A stretch of DNA of 64,000 nucleotides from Gigaspora margarita. Taxonomy: Eukaryota > Glomeromycota > Glomeromycetes > Diversisporales > Gigasporaceae. Below, in pieces: positions 33,735 through 45,407 of this stretch (the first letter of the stretch is position 1; every line of letters starts with the position of its first letter). Below the pieces are notes generated by a model. It saw only the letters and a program-made list of their open reading frames with translations, searched no databases and was not told the DNA's origin. Both the position numbers and the translations under genes were made by a program. The stretch spans positions 476,440 through 540,439 of the forward strand of contig WTPW01000152.1 of assembly GCA_009809945.1 (NCBI GenBank). The letters run 5' to 3'.

Positions 33735-33980
33735 ATGGAGGGTCCCAAAATTCTGGGTTGAATGCGTCAGATCTAGGTCAGTGTTTAGCCCAAGTTGTTA
33801 GCATTTTCTATAGCAAAATTATCAGCTAAGCATTTTTTACTTAAGGAATGGATATGATTTATTACTGTATTAGTAAAATTTTTTATGATTTTGGGGCAAA
33901 ATTGATCAATTCCGATCCAGCCGACCATGATTCTGATGCACTCCGAAGTATTCTGACCCAGAATTTTGGGGACACCCCTG
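33735..33980. mobile_element. Mariner-type MITE (copy 2, inverted)
   Basis: The right end CCCAGAATTTTGGGGACACCCCTG is followed by TA; the left end GGAGGGTCCCAAAATTCTGG is its degenerate mirror. Internal sequence (GGGGCAAAATTGATCAATTC) matches 20058-20299 in reverse orientation. Confidence 0.78.
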
Positions 33981-34211
33981 TATGAGTTGAAATTGACAGG
34001 GTGTAGGATCAATTTTCCGATTACGTAACTTTATTGGTATCAAATAGTCTTTGAGAAAAAATTTGATTTATGTTAGGGTTTGGGTATATGTTGACGGTTA
34101 GAATGACTATTATAAAGAAAAAGTGTGCAATAAACCTTTTTTGTTAGGCAGAAAGATTATTTGCTAGTCTAATTCTTGCGATAAATAATTTTTCTGATCG
34201 TATTATGTAAC

Positions 34212-34770
34212 TGTTACAGGGAAAAATGGTTCAAACGTTAAGGATTTTTATAAAATATAATAAAAAGCAGTTCGCCAGAGGCATGACTTGATGATTTAAT
34301 ACGATTTATTTTGGGAAAAGGGAAATTTGTATATGGAGATAATTCGAATTTATTGTATATATTTTATTGGATCGGTATTATTAATAATCTGAAGATTTTT
34401 CCCATAGAGAGACCAAAACGACCTTCTTTTATACTTTACAATTATTATGGGAAATCACTAATCTAACAATTTAAGAAAATTATAGAAAATACAAGGCTAA
34501 AACCCTATCTACGAAGTTATTACAATTTGGATATTATACTAGAGGTTGGAAGATTTCTAAGTTATTACACCATACGCTGAGCCCTGAGCACGCTTGATCA
34601 ATTTCAGACTATTTATTATATGTATGATCAGTTGTTGATATGCGTTGTCAATCATAATTGTCTATTGTGCATTGTCACTCAATGCATTATTAATTATCAT
34701 ATGGAATCGGGCACAGTATACGGAATAATAATCATCCGTTATTGGAGAATGTCACGTTTACCCCATGACA
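34212..34770 (-). repeat. 3' LTR of the Gypsy element
   Basis: 559 bp, about 90 percent identical by eye to 44264-44819, starting (plus strand) TGTTACAGGGAAAAATGGTT and ending TTTACCCCATGACA. The differences from the 5' LTR are mostly C/T and A/G. Confidence 0.92.
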
Positions 34771-35167
34771 CTCGCCCATGCTTATTTTATGCGACCACGC
34801 ATAAATCTCTACTATTATTTAATAGACCTTACTTGAGATATATATATTATAAATGTAAAATATAATGTTGTACTTTGTTTGTAGGATTAAATTTGGCCTT
34901 CCCTAATGTGATATCTCTTTAAGAATCTTCTATTTATAGGTGTTTTTATAATATTTCCTTCCATAGTTTGAAGTTTAAAAACTCCTTTCATCAGTACTTT
35001 ATGGATAATAAAAGGCCCCTTCCATTTAGAGTATAGTTTGTGACTCTTAGATTGTTCTTGAGAGGCCTTATAAACTAATACCTTATCTCCTTTTTGTAGG
35101 TCATCTAATGGTTGGAGTTGTTGATTGTATCGAGTTTTGGCTAAACTTTGGGCATTTTTGACTCATT

Positions 35168-35900
35168 CTACTGCAGCAGTCCTAGCTTGTGCATAACTTT
35201 GATTAACTCGAATAAGTGTTGAAAAAATGTCCCTTCTAATAATTCCTCCAATTCACTTGGGTGAATTGGAAGACGTGCCTCCCTCTCATACACCAAATAA
35301 AAAGGTGTCATTTTTGTGGTATCTTGTTTGGCCGTTCGATACGCAAACAAAACTGATGAAACTAGTAAATCCCAATCTCATACGTTTATTACAAGTTTGG
35401 CTATAGACTCACAAAGAGTTTTATTAAATCGTTCAACCAACCCATTTGTTTGGGGTGGTACAGTATTGAGTAATGATGGTCGATTTTGAATCTTTTTAGA
35501 AATTCATCCATTAATGAATTTCTAAAATGCGTCCCTCGGTCGGACAACAGATATTGCAGGCACCCATGTCTACACACAATATCCTCATATATAAAATTGG
35601 CTACCTCATTGGCATTAGTGTTTTCAATGGCTTTGGCCTCAGGCCACTTCGTTATATAGTCTATTGCGACGACTATATATTTGTTCCCTTGTGACATTTT
35701 TGGTAAGGGACCTACAATATCAATCCCAACTTTAAAAAATGGTGCCTCTACTGGGATTGGATGTAGTAGAGGTTTTGACAAATTTCTACCCCACCTTTGG
35801 CACTCATCACATGTTTTAACATAATTCCTTATATCTTCATACATCTGTGGCCAGTAATATTTGTCTCAAATTTTATTAAACATGATATCCTTCCCCATGT
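35168..35900 (-). pseudogene. Integrase of the Gypsy element
   Basis: Minus-strand reading gives the zinc-binding region (HTHPLGGH...CDECQRWG), then the core: first Asp in VGIDIVGPLPKM, second Asp in LLSDRGTHFRN, and after a one-base frameshift at the HP(Q)TNG box the catalytic Glu in NGLVERFNKTL. The part after the core reads FAYRTAKQDTTKMTPFYLVY, the usual Gypsy integrase text. It joins element DNA to the host chromosome. The frameshift near 35450 and TAG/TGA codons break this copy. Confidence 0.88.
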
Positions 35901-36599
35901 GACCTCCCAATGGGTGTGTGTGGGTTAGGAACAAAATCGATTTGACTTCATATTTTTGTATAACTCTAAGCAAACATCTTTCTTATGCTTATCCTTTTTA
36001 TATATCAGGCCTTGCTTGATAACAAAAAAATTGACTTTGAGCCTATACTCTGTCTCTGTTGAATCATGAATATACGTGGTATAGTATGATCAGTTAAATA
36101 CATTTTTAGTTGTTGATATCTAAGTGATTCCATCTTAATTACACTAGGACACCGACTACCTGGGCTGAATTTAATTTAATGTCGAGTTTGTTCTAGATAG
36201 GGTGACCTTTGGTATTATGTTTTGAATATTAATTCCCAGGGTTCACGTGATATTGTTGACTTCTATTCAAGTTCAAATTCTAAATCTTGAATCGCTATGT
36301 TAACTCTATAATCGACTCTAATCTATCTCAAATAAAAAACAAGAAGTAAGTATTATAGAATTTTCTAAAGTTTATTTGCAAAATGACATAATACTTATCT
36401 ACAGACCAGCGGCCATAGCCATTCCTCAAGCTAGCAAATTTTCAAAATTTTCATATCATCATTGTTCATCCACAATCTCCTGCCCATTTTAATAATCATC
36501 AAAAACTTTAAACTTTAGTTATTGTCTCTCATTTATTTGTTTGGCATTTAGCCCTGCCTGTACCAGGTTGTAATCATAACCTATACTTTGGTTAACCCC

Positions 36600-36795
36600 A
36601 ATTTTTGCGCATTTGCATCTTCCAGGCAGAGTACACATCTTTTTGCGCTTTTGTATCTTACGGGCATTGTACCCATCTTTTTGCACATTTGCATTTTATG
36701 GGCAGTGCACCCATCTTTTTGCACTTTTAGCATCTTACGGGCATTGCACCCATCTTTTTGCGCTTTTAGCATCTTATGGGCATTGCACCCATCCA
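36600..36795 (-). repeat. Five-fold tandem repeat of about 39 bp inside pol
   Basis: The unit (plus) GGGCATTGCACCCATCTTTT plus TGCGCTTTTAGCATCTTAC recurs about five times, in minus translation KDGCNARKMLKVQ-like. It lies between the RNase H and integrase parts of the Gypsy element together with an AT-rich tract (36800-37140), and is not part of the usual enzyme; a local expansion or insertion is likely. Confidence 0.8.
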
Positions 36796-37139
36796 TATAT
36801 ATATATAAAAAATTATTTATTTTTTTTCATATTTAATTATAACATAATTATAGTATAATTATAATATAATTATAGTATAATTATAGTATAACTAATTAAA
36901 AAAAATTAATAAAGTTAATTATTAAACTTTAAGTTAAAAATAAAATTTATTTAAGTTATACTAACGTATACTTCCTCCAATCTCAAATTTCCTATAAAAT
37001 GTATACTAAATATATACAGTTTAATAATTTTATTACTTCTAAGTTGTTCCTAAGCTATGTATAATTATTTATTTTATTTTATTATTATTTTTTCTTTTTT
37101 TTTTTTAATTCACTATATTTTCTTCTCGTTTTAGGTATA

Positions 37140-38224
37140 TCCGGGATAATGCGTCAACGTTCAAATGTTTTCTCTCTGCGCGATGAATAATTTCATAATT
37201 ATACAGCTGAAGTCTTAGAATCTAGTGAGCTCTAATTCCTTTGGGCTCAGCCGTATGTAACCATTTGAGGGCTGCATGATATGTTATAAGTGTAAAACGC
37301 TTGGCCCCCAAGTAAGTGTAAAAATATTCTACAGCCCATACGACTGCCAAACATTTGAGTTCAGGCGCTATGTAATTTCGTTCTGGCCTAAAGAGTCCTC
37401 TACTTGCATATGCGACTATATATTCTTTTCATTTCTTATCCTTTTGGGCTAATCTAACTCCTAACCCCATGCCCGAAGCATCCGTATGTAAATAGAACAT
37501 TTCGTTAAAATTGGAGTACCTTAATATTCAAGCTTTTACTAAATGTTTCTTTAGAGTTTCGAATGCCTGTTGCCTTTCTTCCGTCCATTCGTATGCTATG
37601 TCTTTTTCTAATAATTTATAGAGGGGACAGGCTGTATTCGTGAATCCCTTGACAAATCAATGATAATATGAGGCCAACCCAAAGAAGTCCCATAGCTGCC
37701 TAATGGTTGTTGGTATAGGAAATTCTTTTACTTTATAAATTTTTGATTCATCAGGTTTTATACCTTCCTATTTATTTTATGGCCTAGATAATGTATTTCT
37801 GTTTGAAAGAAATTACATTTCTCCAAATTTAACTTAAGTCCAGCACTTTTGAGTTAGTTAAAAGTAAATTTTAAATGGCTTAAGTGATCGCAAAAGGTCT
37901 TTGAGTAAATATTTATATCATCAAAATATACTACTGCAAATTTTCTAATACAATCGCTTAAAACTTGCTCTATGAGCCTTTGAAACATTTCTGGGGCATT
38001 ACACAACCCAAACGGCATCATGTTAAATTTATATGTGCCGTACTTGGTTATAAATGTGGTTTTTTCTTTAACTTCCTCCTTTACCCCGACTTACCAATAC
38101 CTGCTCATCAAGTCGAGGGTGGAAAACTTTTTAGCTTCTCCAAAAGTGTCCAGAAGGTTATTTATATGCAGAAGGGGGTATGTGTCTTTTTTAGTTACTG
38201 TGTTTAACTTGCGGTAGTCGACAC
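37140..38224 (-). pseudogene. RT C-terminal part and RNase H of the Gypsy element
   Basis: Directly downstream (minus) of the hAT insertion the reading resumes as VDYRKLNTVTKKDTYPLL, then STLDLMSRYW, MMPFGLCNAPEMFQRLIE and the active site VVYFDDINIYSK. RNase H follows with LHTDASGMGLGVRLAQ, a Glu in APELKCLAVVWAVE, and a terminal HLNVDALSR. Multiple stops and frameshifts. Together with 41972-42301 this is one polymerase. Confidence 0.88.
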
Positions 38225-38759
38225 CAGTGTTGGAAATCTTATGTTCTCATGTTCTCATAAGAACATCACTTTTAATCTGAGAACATTTACAAAATTTAAG
38301 ATGTTCTCTATTATAATTTTTTGAGAACATTAAATTTCAAAAGTATGTCCTCTATACAAATATATAAAACAATAAAAAAATTATTTTTATTAATGTAGCA
38401 GTTTAAAATAATTTATTTTATAAATATTTAATTGTTAGTAGTGTTCCTATAAACCTGAACTGAACTGAACTTAGGTCAAGTTCAGATTCAGGTTCAGGTT
38501 CAGTATTGAACTTTTAGAGCTAGTTCAGGTTCAGTTCAGGTTCAGTTCATAAGTTCATGAACATGTTCAGTCTAGAATTCATATGAACTAGTGATTCTTG
38601 GTTCAGACCAAACTCAAACTCTAAATTTTATTATTTAATACTTTATACTAAACTCAAACTCAATCATAAGTTTGGTCAAGCTGGTTCAAATTTTGCAAAC
38701 TAGATACTGGACAAGTTTACTTAGTGTGAGAAGTATAAATCAGTTAGTAAAATTTAGAG

Positions 38760-39740
38760 AATTACATCATTGTATATAATTTTATTAATGAAATTATTAA
38801 AAATTGTATTTTACATAAAATTTTACTAATTGATTATAACTTCTTACACTAAGTAAACTTGTTCAGCACCAAAAAAATACATCAAACCAGTATATTTTAC
38901 TTTACTTTTTTTAAAATTTGTAAAAAAAATGCCTAATTTTGGAAATTTTTATCAAAAATTCAAAATTAAGCATCTTTTCTTCCAATTTTAAGAAAAAATA
39001 AAATAAAGTATGTTAATTTTATATATTTTTTTGTAGTGATCAAGTTTATTTAGTGCAAGCAGTTAGGGTCAATTAGTTAAATTAAAAAATTATAGAAATT
39101 TTATAATTTTATTAATAAAATTATATAAATTACTATGATTCTCTAAATTTTAATAATTCATCCTAATTTCTTCACTAAGTAAACTTGTTCAGCACCAAAA
39201 AATACATCAAAATTGTATATTTTATTTTACTTTTTTTAAAATTTGAAGAAATAATGTGTAATTTTGAAAATTTTCATCAAAAATTTAAAATTAAGCATCT
39301 TTGATGCAAATTTTAAGAAAAATAAAATAAAATATACCAGTATTATGTATTTTTTGGTGTTAACCAAGTTTATAGAGCATAAAGTTATGATAAATTGGTA
39401 AAATTTAGAGAATCATAAAAATTTGTATAATTTTATTAATAAAATTATACAAATTTCTATGATTCTCTAAATTTTACTAATTAATCATAACTTCCTGCTC
39501 TAAGTAAACTTTTTTAACATCAAAAATTACATCATACTGGTATATTTTATTTATTTTTCTTAAAATTTGCATCAAATATGTTTAATTTTGAATTTTTGAT
39601 TAAAAATTTCAAAATTAGACATCTTTTTTTCAATTTTAAGAAAAGTAAAATAAAATATACCAATTTGATGTATTTTTTGGTGCTGAACAAGTTTATTTAG
39701 TACAAGAAGTTATGTTCAATTAGTAAAATTTCATGTAGAA
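38760..39740. repeat. Three tandem copies of a ~325-bp module
   Basis: The landmark GTTCAGCACCAAAAAA...ACATCA recurs at about 38863, 39187 and (degenerate) 39510, each followed by TATATTTTA...TTTTTTAAAATTTG. Within each unit, AATTATACAAATTTCTATGA and its complement form local hairpins. Confidence 0.8.
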
Positions 39741-39751
39741 CAATATTTTTA

Positions 39752-40682
39752 GGGAATTGCTATTTCCACCATGGTATTTTGCTATTTCCACCATGGTTAC
39801 ACAAGATTTTCTATTTTTAGAATTAATAAAATTACATTCTAACTTTTTCTTTAACCCTAACCTAACCCTAACCCTAAAACTAATAAGTAAACTTTTTTTG
39901 GCTTCTAATTAAAAGTTGTAGAGCTCATTTCCCTGATTCTAATGGTAGTTAAATCATCAAAATCGGCCTGGTGGATCCCAAGATACTTGGGATCAAAGAA
40001 GAGAACATAAGGATCGGCAAATTCACTGTTACACAAACTATTTATTTTCTTTACATACGTTTTGAACCGTTTTTTTATGGTAGTGAAAATTTTACTAAGA
40101 AACTAATAAATCTCGTCTTAATAAACTAGCATTTTTTTGAGCCAAAGAACAACTTTACTTAAGAGCCAAAAGTCAATTGTGATAATAAAATTCTGCGCAA
40201 ATCACGATTTATCGTTGACGGCTTTTTTCTAACTTAGATTTGTTTTTCTTTACATACGTTTTGAAAAGTTTTTTTATCGTAATGAAAAATTTTACTAAGA
40301 AAATAATAAAATACGTCTTAAGAAACTAGCATTTTTTTGAGTCAAAGAATAACTTTTCTTAAGAGCCCAAAGCCAATTATCATAATAAAATTCTGCGCAA
40401 ATCATGATTTTTCGTTTGACGGCCTTTTCTAGCTTTGTGTAACAGTGAATTTGCCGATCCTTATGTTCTCTTCTTTGATCTCAAGTATCTTGGGATCCAC
40501 TGAGCTCTACAACTTTCAATTAGAAGCCAAAGAAGATTTACTTATTAGTTTTTAGGGTTATGGTTAGGGTTAGGATTAAAGTTAGAAGTAGAATTAGATA
40601 TATTATTTTAATTCTAAAAATAGAAAATCTTGTGTAACCATGGTGGAAATAGCAAAATACCATGGTGGAAATAGCAATTCCC
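39752..40682. mobile_element. Foldback element with ~250-bp inverted arms
   Basis: GGGAATTGCTATTTCCACCA starts the left arm and is mirrored at the right end; the arms continue through telomere-like CCCTAACCCTAA / TTAGGGTTAGG and through GATCGGCAAATTCACTGTTA. The exact 8-bp duplication TATTTTTA flanks it (39744-39751 and 40683-40690). The centre has two similar copies of a module of about 180 bp (TTTTTTGAGCCAAAGAA...). Confidence 0.9.
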
Positions 40683-41639
40683 TATTTTTAATAATTTTAT
40701 TAATAAAATTATACAAAATGCTATAATTCTCTAAATTTTACTAATTGATTCTAACTTTGTGATTTAGGTAAATACGTGCATATATTATGAACCTAAACAT
40801 GTTTATGAACCTTGAACTGAACCTGAACTAAACTTTTTTTAAGTTCAGGTTCATGTTCAAAATTTTAAGTTCAGGTTTAATTCAGTATTGAACTTTTAGA
40901 ACAGGTTCAGATTCAGGTTCATTGAACCTGAACCCTATTGAACTGAACTGAACTTCAGAACCCTAATTGTTAGTTAGTTGAAATAGAGAACAATTTAGTT
41001 GTTCTTGAATTATAGCAAATTTTAGATAATATAATTATGGCCATATCAATAATTACCTGATTATTTTTATTAGAGATCTACCACCCTCTTCCCCTCCTTA
41101 ATATAAATTTGGTCGGGTTTCTATATATAATTTCAACATTTTTTACCCCCTCCCTCTAAAAAATCACCTGATTTTTGTCATCCTCTTATTGGTTTATCTA
41201 TTTCTAGTTTGGTGCAGTATATATATAACATCATAAATTTCAGAGAGTTAAACTCACTATGATAATAATTTTTACAAGAAAATTACTTAACAAATCTTAA
41301 TTATTATAAATTTAAACTTTAGTGCTACATTTTAAAATTTTATAGTAAGAAATTTTTTGAATCTATAAATTCACTATAATAATAAAGAATAGTATATTTT
41401 TTTACTATATTTATTTATTTAAATATTTAATAGATGTTAATAGCTTATTTAAAAACTTAATCTATAAGCTAAGCCAAGCCAATAACATCTTCAACAATAT
41501 ATAGAAAACCTCAAATATTAATTTTTTAAAAAAATACATATGAAGTAATAATCTTATTATATGAATAACTTAGCTTTGTTTATATAGTTTGTTAAATAAA
41601 TTATCTTTTTATTAATAATTTTTAAACATATTAATTAAA

Positions 41640-41885
41640 AATAAAAATAAAAAAATAACTAAAAGTATAAAAGTATAAGTGCGAGAAAGAGAATATAAGA
41701 GAGAATATAAGAGTAAGAAAGAGTAAGAAAAGGTAAGAAAGATTAAGAAAGAGTAAGGGAGAGAGAAAAAGAAAAGAGAGATATAGAGAAAGAAAGAAAA
41801 AGAGAGATATAGAGAAAGAAAGAAAAAGAGAGAAAGAGAGAGAAAAAGCGGAAGAGAGAAAAAGAGAAAAAACTTTTTTTATTTG
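41640..41885. repeat. Purine-rich GAGAAAGA tract
   Basis: Irregular GA-rich microsatellite (AGAGAGAAAAAGAGAAAG) on the plus strand within the hAT-like element. Its minus-strand translation (Leu/Ser/Phe only) is not a gene. Confidence 0.9.
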
Positions 41886-41971
41886 AGAACATAAAAAAAT
41901 TTTTGAGAACATTAAATTAAATAAACATATTCTCATGAGAACCTAAATTTTAAAACAGATTTCCAACACTG

Positions 41972-42301
41972 GTTAACACAAAAATGAAGCTTCCCTCCTT
42001 TTTTTGGTACAATCACTACAGGGGATGCCCATGGGCTAAAGGCATCCCGTATTAAGCCTTGCTTCTTTAGTTTTATTATTTCCTTTTTTATAAACTCGCT
42101 TTCTCTATGTGCAACCTTATAAGGATCTTGGTGAATTGGCGCAGCATCTCCCGTGTTGATAGTATGTGTAATAATATCAGTATGGCCCAGATCTTCAAGG
42201 TCTTGTGCGAATAATCCTTCTTTACTTAACAAAAATTCCTCTACCTCCTGGCCTTGTTGTAGGGTTAAGTCATTATTTTTGATAATCTGTTGAATTTTCA
42301 A
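41972..42301 (-). pseudogene. RT N-terminal part of the Gypsy element
   Basis: Reads LGHTDIITHTINTGDAAPIH, then KKEIIKLKKQGLIRDAFSPW and ASPVVIVPKKGGKLHFCV, the conserved entry to Gypsy RT, cut at HFCV by the hAT-like insertion. It continues at 38224 and below. Confidence 0.9.
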
Positions 42302-42351
42302 TTCAACTGAATTCTTTTCATTTTCTTCTGTAGGTACCTTGACAACATTGG

Positions 42352-42870
42352 TTAAGAATAGTACGGGTTCTCCTCTTGATATTCTTCTATAAAATGACCC
42401 TCAACTTCATCTATTTCTTCTTCCTCTTCGTAATCAAATTCATCGAAAGTATAACCACCTTTACTGTTGTAATCTTCTTTTTCTTCATAGGTTTTTAGAC
42501 CCTCTAATATGGTATTAGAAATCAGAACTTCTATACTTTTATCGGCATACCGTAGATATAATTTTTTCTCATCAAAATGAATATGAGCATTAGTTTTCTG
42601 GAACCAGTCGGTTTCCAATAATAATGTCTCTTCCATTGACTCAATGACATAAAGGTTAGTGGGTATAACAATATCCTTTATCCTTATTTTTACATTTCTT
42701 ACTTTACCTAATATTTTCATTTTAGACCCAGTAGCTATTATCACTTTGACTGTAAACTCCTCATTCATCTTTAATTGTAATTTGTTAAACAATTGTTGAG
42801 AAATGATGCTTACTGCGGTGCCTAAATCCAACACTACCAGCATGAAATTCCCTTGAATTTTTACTAACAC
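42352..42870 (-). CDS. Aspartic protease domain of the Gypsy element
   Basis: A 172-residue frame. MLVVLDLGTAVSIISQQLF corresponds to the retropepsin active-site loop, which is normally D-T/S-G; here it is DLG, and TTA is one C-to-T change from TCA (Ser). Further on ATGSKMKILGKV and VIESMEETLLLETDWFQ match the flap and the later hydrophobic motif (normally LLGxDW). It would process the Gag-Pol polyprotein. An acidic tail follows. The residue change suggests inactivity. Confidence 0.75.
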   Translation of the reverse strand: MLVKIQGNFMLVVLDLGTAVSIISQQLFNKLQLKMNEEFTVKVIIATGSKMKILGKVRNVKIRIKDIVIPTNLYVIESMEETLLLETDWFQKTNAHIHFDEKKLYLRYADKSIEVLISNTILEGLKTYEEKEDYNSKGGYTFDEFDYEEEEEIDEVEGHFIEEYQEENPYYS

Positions 42871-43132
42871 CTTGCTGCTGTGGTATGGTACTTTTCTTTA
42901 CAATTTAATAGATTTGCTTCCCGAGTCAGTAAAGGTCATTTTAATACACAATCCAGATTTTTTTTCTGATTTGGATATTGTAACATTTGACCTATAGTGG
43001 CTATAGCAGGTAATGACAGAATATTCTCAGTCACATTGTACGGTGAAAGGTTGTTCACCACTGATGGTCCACGTTTCCTTTTTGGTTTCTCCGAGATAGA
43101 TATTCTTTCTGAGTCAAGACCTTGGGTAATAT

Positions 43133-44201
43133 CTATTTTCTGTCTTGTTTTATTGGTTTTGGGTTTTGCACCTTGGTTACTTTTCTTTCCCTTAGTCTAG
43201 TATTCCAGTTAGGGTCTACAGGTCGTTTTGTGGCTTTAGGCATAATATCTTCACCGACATTATATATTTCAGGGCCATTTGTCTCATTATTATCCACTAA
43301 CTCACAAAAATTTATATTTCTAGGTTTAACTTTAGTCTCTCTTGTTTTTAATTGCCTAGTTTTTCCTGATATACAATTTCTTGCTATATGTCCCACTTTT
43401 TTACAATTATAGCACTCTACTTCAAACTTTTTATATTCCTGCAAATTATTTTTGGGCCGCTCTTTGACATCCCAAATTTTCCCTGTCAATGTAGCATAGT
43501 TTAAAGCCATTTCATCGAGCCGTTTCTTGAGAACACTCAATTCACCTTCTAATTTATACTGTGATTTTTGCGCCTCTGTAGGGTGTTGTCTGTAATAATT
43601 ACCCGCTTCCATCCTTCTTGCTGCAGCAATTGCTTCATTTAGGTTCTTCAGTGCAGCAACAGCCACAAAAGTGGCATGATTCTGTTTTAGACCACTTAGA
43701 AATATACCTACTATAAATCCATCTGACAACCCTTTATCTAAATTAACTCGACTAAGTAACTTTTTAAATTTTGTGGCATACACATCCACATTTTCAAATT
43801 TTTGTTGTTTCAAGGAGTTCAGTTCTATCTGCTACCGATGTTGCCTTTTAGGTAGTGCAAAATATTCGACAAACAAATAGTAGAAACTTTTCTTCTTTTT
43901 CCCTTATCCTCAATTTTGGTTTTCCAACTTTCTATTTTATCTTTATTTTCTTTATACCAGTCAGCGGCCGTCCCTTTAAATAGCCAGAAGCGAATTTCAA
44001 CTGACAATTTTCCATCCAATTATTGGCTTCAGCGGCACGTTCAAACTCATCACACCACTCAAAGAGGTCTTTTTCATCAGTACCATAAAAGCTTTTGACC
44101 TTAACATAGTTGTTTTCTTTTGGAGCTGCCATACTCCCATTCTGACTCTCAAATAATCTTGTCATTATTTCCATGAATTGTTGAAACCGTTCGGTATTCA
44201 T
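43133..44201 (-). pseudogene. Gag of the Gypsy element
   Basis: It begins MNTERFQQFMEIMTRLFESQ at 44201, shortly inside the 5' LTR. After frameshifts near 43940-43820 it continues as KFENVDVYATKFKKLL and LSDGFIVGIFLSGLKQNHA, the capsid-like gag helices, through a coiled-coil stretch (KLEGELSVLKKRLDEM) to one zinc knuckle CYNCKKVGHIARNC and a basic tail. It packages the RNA genome into particles. About 350 residues originally. Confidence 0.88.
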
Positions 44202-44263
44202 CTTAGATGATTATTTTATTATTTTTCTTTGTTATGAGTTGGGATCTCACAGTCACCACCAAT

Positions 44264-44819
44264 TGTTACGGGAAAAAATGGTTCAAACGTTAAGAATTTT
44301 TATAAAATATGATAAAAAGCAGTTTGCCAGAGGCGTGACTTGGTGATTTAACATGATTTATTTTGAAAAAAAGAAAATTTGTATATAGAGATAATTCAAA
44401 TTTATTGTATATATTTTATTGGATCGGTATTATTAATATCCAAAGATTTTTCTCATAGAGAGACCAAAACAACCTTCTTTTATACTTTACAATTATTATG
44501 GGGAATCACTAATCTAACAATTTAAGAAAATTATAGAAAATACAAGGCTAAAACCCTATCTACAAAGTTATCAAATTTGGATATTATACTAGAGGTTAGA
44601 AGATTTCTAAGTGATTACACTATATGCCGAGCTCCAAGCACGCTTGATTGATTTCAGACTATTTATTATATGCATGATCAGTTGTCAATATGCGTTGTTG
44701 ATCATAATTGTCTATTGTGCATTGTCACTCAATGCATTATTAATTATCATATGGAATCGGGCGCAGTATATGAAATAATGATCATTCGTTATTGGAGATG
44801 TCACATTTACCCCGTGACA
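44264..44819 (-). repeat. 5' LTR of the Gypsy element
   Basis: 556-bp partner of 34212-34770, plus-strand start TGTTACGGGAAAAAATGGTT and end TTTACCCCGTGACA. It contains the promoter of the element in sense orientation to gag. Confidence 0.92.
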
Positions 44820-44922
44820 TTATACCTGATCCTGATTTTTAATTGGCTTATTTATTGTCAGAAGATCATGTGATCAGATAATCGATCCTGCGCCTTTCAT
44901 TGGTCCTTCCAGGAGTCTAGAC

Positions 44923-45364
44923 TAGGGTGTCTAGGATTATGCGATATGATGAGTTAAATTATGCGGGCAAACTGAGGTTGATTATGCGATAGATGCGAAA
45001 TAAATTTAAAATTATGTGATCAATTAGGTCAATTATGCAATTTTTATTATATATAATTAATTCTTTTAGTTCTGTTTTTCAGAATTTTTCGGATATTCAC
45101 CAAAAATTTTACTCAACTATGCTCGTAATTTAAGTTCATTCATTTTCTACATCAGAACTTTTCAGGACCTACATTCTATCACCACTCTATCATCTAAATT
45201 ACAAATTTAAAGCTTGCCAGATGAAGTTAACATATTCATGACAACCAATCAGCTTTTATTCACGTGATTTATGCTTTTTTTGCCTGTTTATGCGAAGCAT
45301 ATGTGATGCGAAAAAATAGCAAATTATGCACATAATATTGCATCACATAATCCTGGACACCCTG
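44923..45364. mobile_element. MITE, first of an inverted pair
   Basis: The ends TAGGGTGTCTAGGATTATGC and mirrored CATAATCCTGGACACCCTG. Rich in ATTATGCG words. It matches the next element base for base over long stretches in inverse orientation (for example GCTCGTAATTTAAGTTCATT), with about 40 bp extra. Confidence 0.82.
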
Positions 45365-45407
45365 CGCTACACCACTTGATGGTCACGTTACTGCAAAGTA
45401 TCTAGAC

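Larger units (their letters stand above)
38439..40965. mobile_element. TTCAG-rich hAT-like element, nested
   Basis: The ends TAGTGTTCCTATAAACCTGA and mirrored TTCAGAACCCTA lie between exact 8-bp duplications ATTGTTAG (38431-38438 and 40966-40973). The subterminal 120-150 bases are dense in GTTCAGGTTCAG. The interior has three tandem copies of a module of about 325 bp and a foldback insertion. No coding sequence. Same family as positions 1-346. Confidence 0.9.
38225..41971. mobile_element. hAT-like element inserted in the Gypsy RT
   Basis: Terminal inverted repeats CAGTGTTGGAAATC / GATTTCCAACACTG, perfect over 14 bases. The flanks GTCGACAC (38217-38224) and GTTAACAC (41972-41979) are an 8-bp duplication with two transitions; removing the insert joins HFCV to DYRKLN of the RT. 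The subterminal regions carry several GAGAACAT / ATGTTCTC words. No transposase. It hosts another element at 38439-40965. A related element with GAGAACACTA ends is at 48438-48942. Confidence 0.92.
34212..44819 (-). mobile_element. Gypsy-type LTR retrotransposon with nested insertions
   Basis: Two direct LTRs (34212-34770 and 44264-44819) bracket gag, protease, RT-RNase H and integrase in Gypsy order on the minus strand. The element-sense LTR begins TGTCAC and ends GTAACA. Just inside the 5' LTR, TGGTGGTGACTGTGAGATC fits a primer-binding site. The RT is split by a 3.75-kb hAT-like element (38225-41971) and several frameshifts are present, so this copy is dead. Without the insertion the element would be about 6.9 kb. 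No convincing 5-bp target duplication was found. Confidence 0.9.

Noticed and set aside
36581..36858. Several frames with Cys-rich repeats
   Set aside because: All are readings of one 39-bp tandem repeat.
39840..39885. True telomere
   Set aside because: Only a few CCCTAA units, mirrored inside the arms of a foldback element, not at a sequence end.
41631..41936. 101-codon Leu/Ser/Phe-rich frame
   Set aside because: Translation of a GA-rich microsatellite within a hAT-like element.
34207..44824. 5-bp target duplication for the Gypsy element
   Set aside because: The flanks GTAAC and TTATA do not match; no duplication is claimed.
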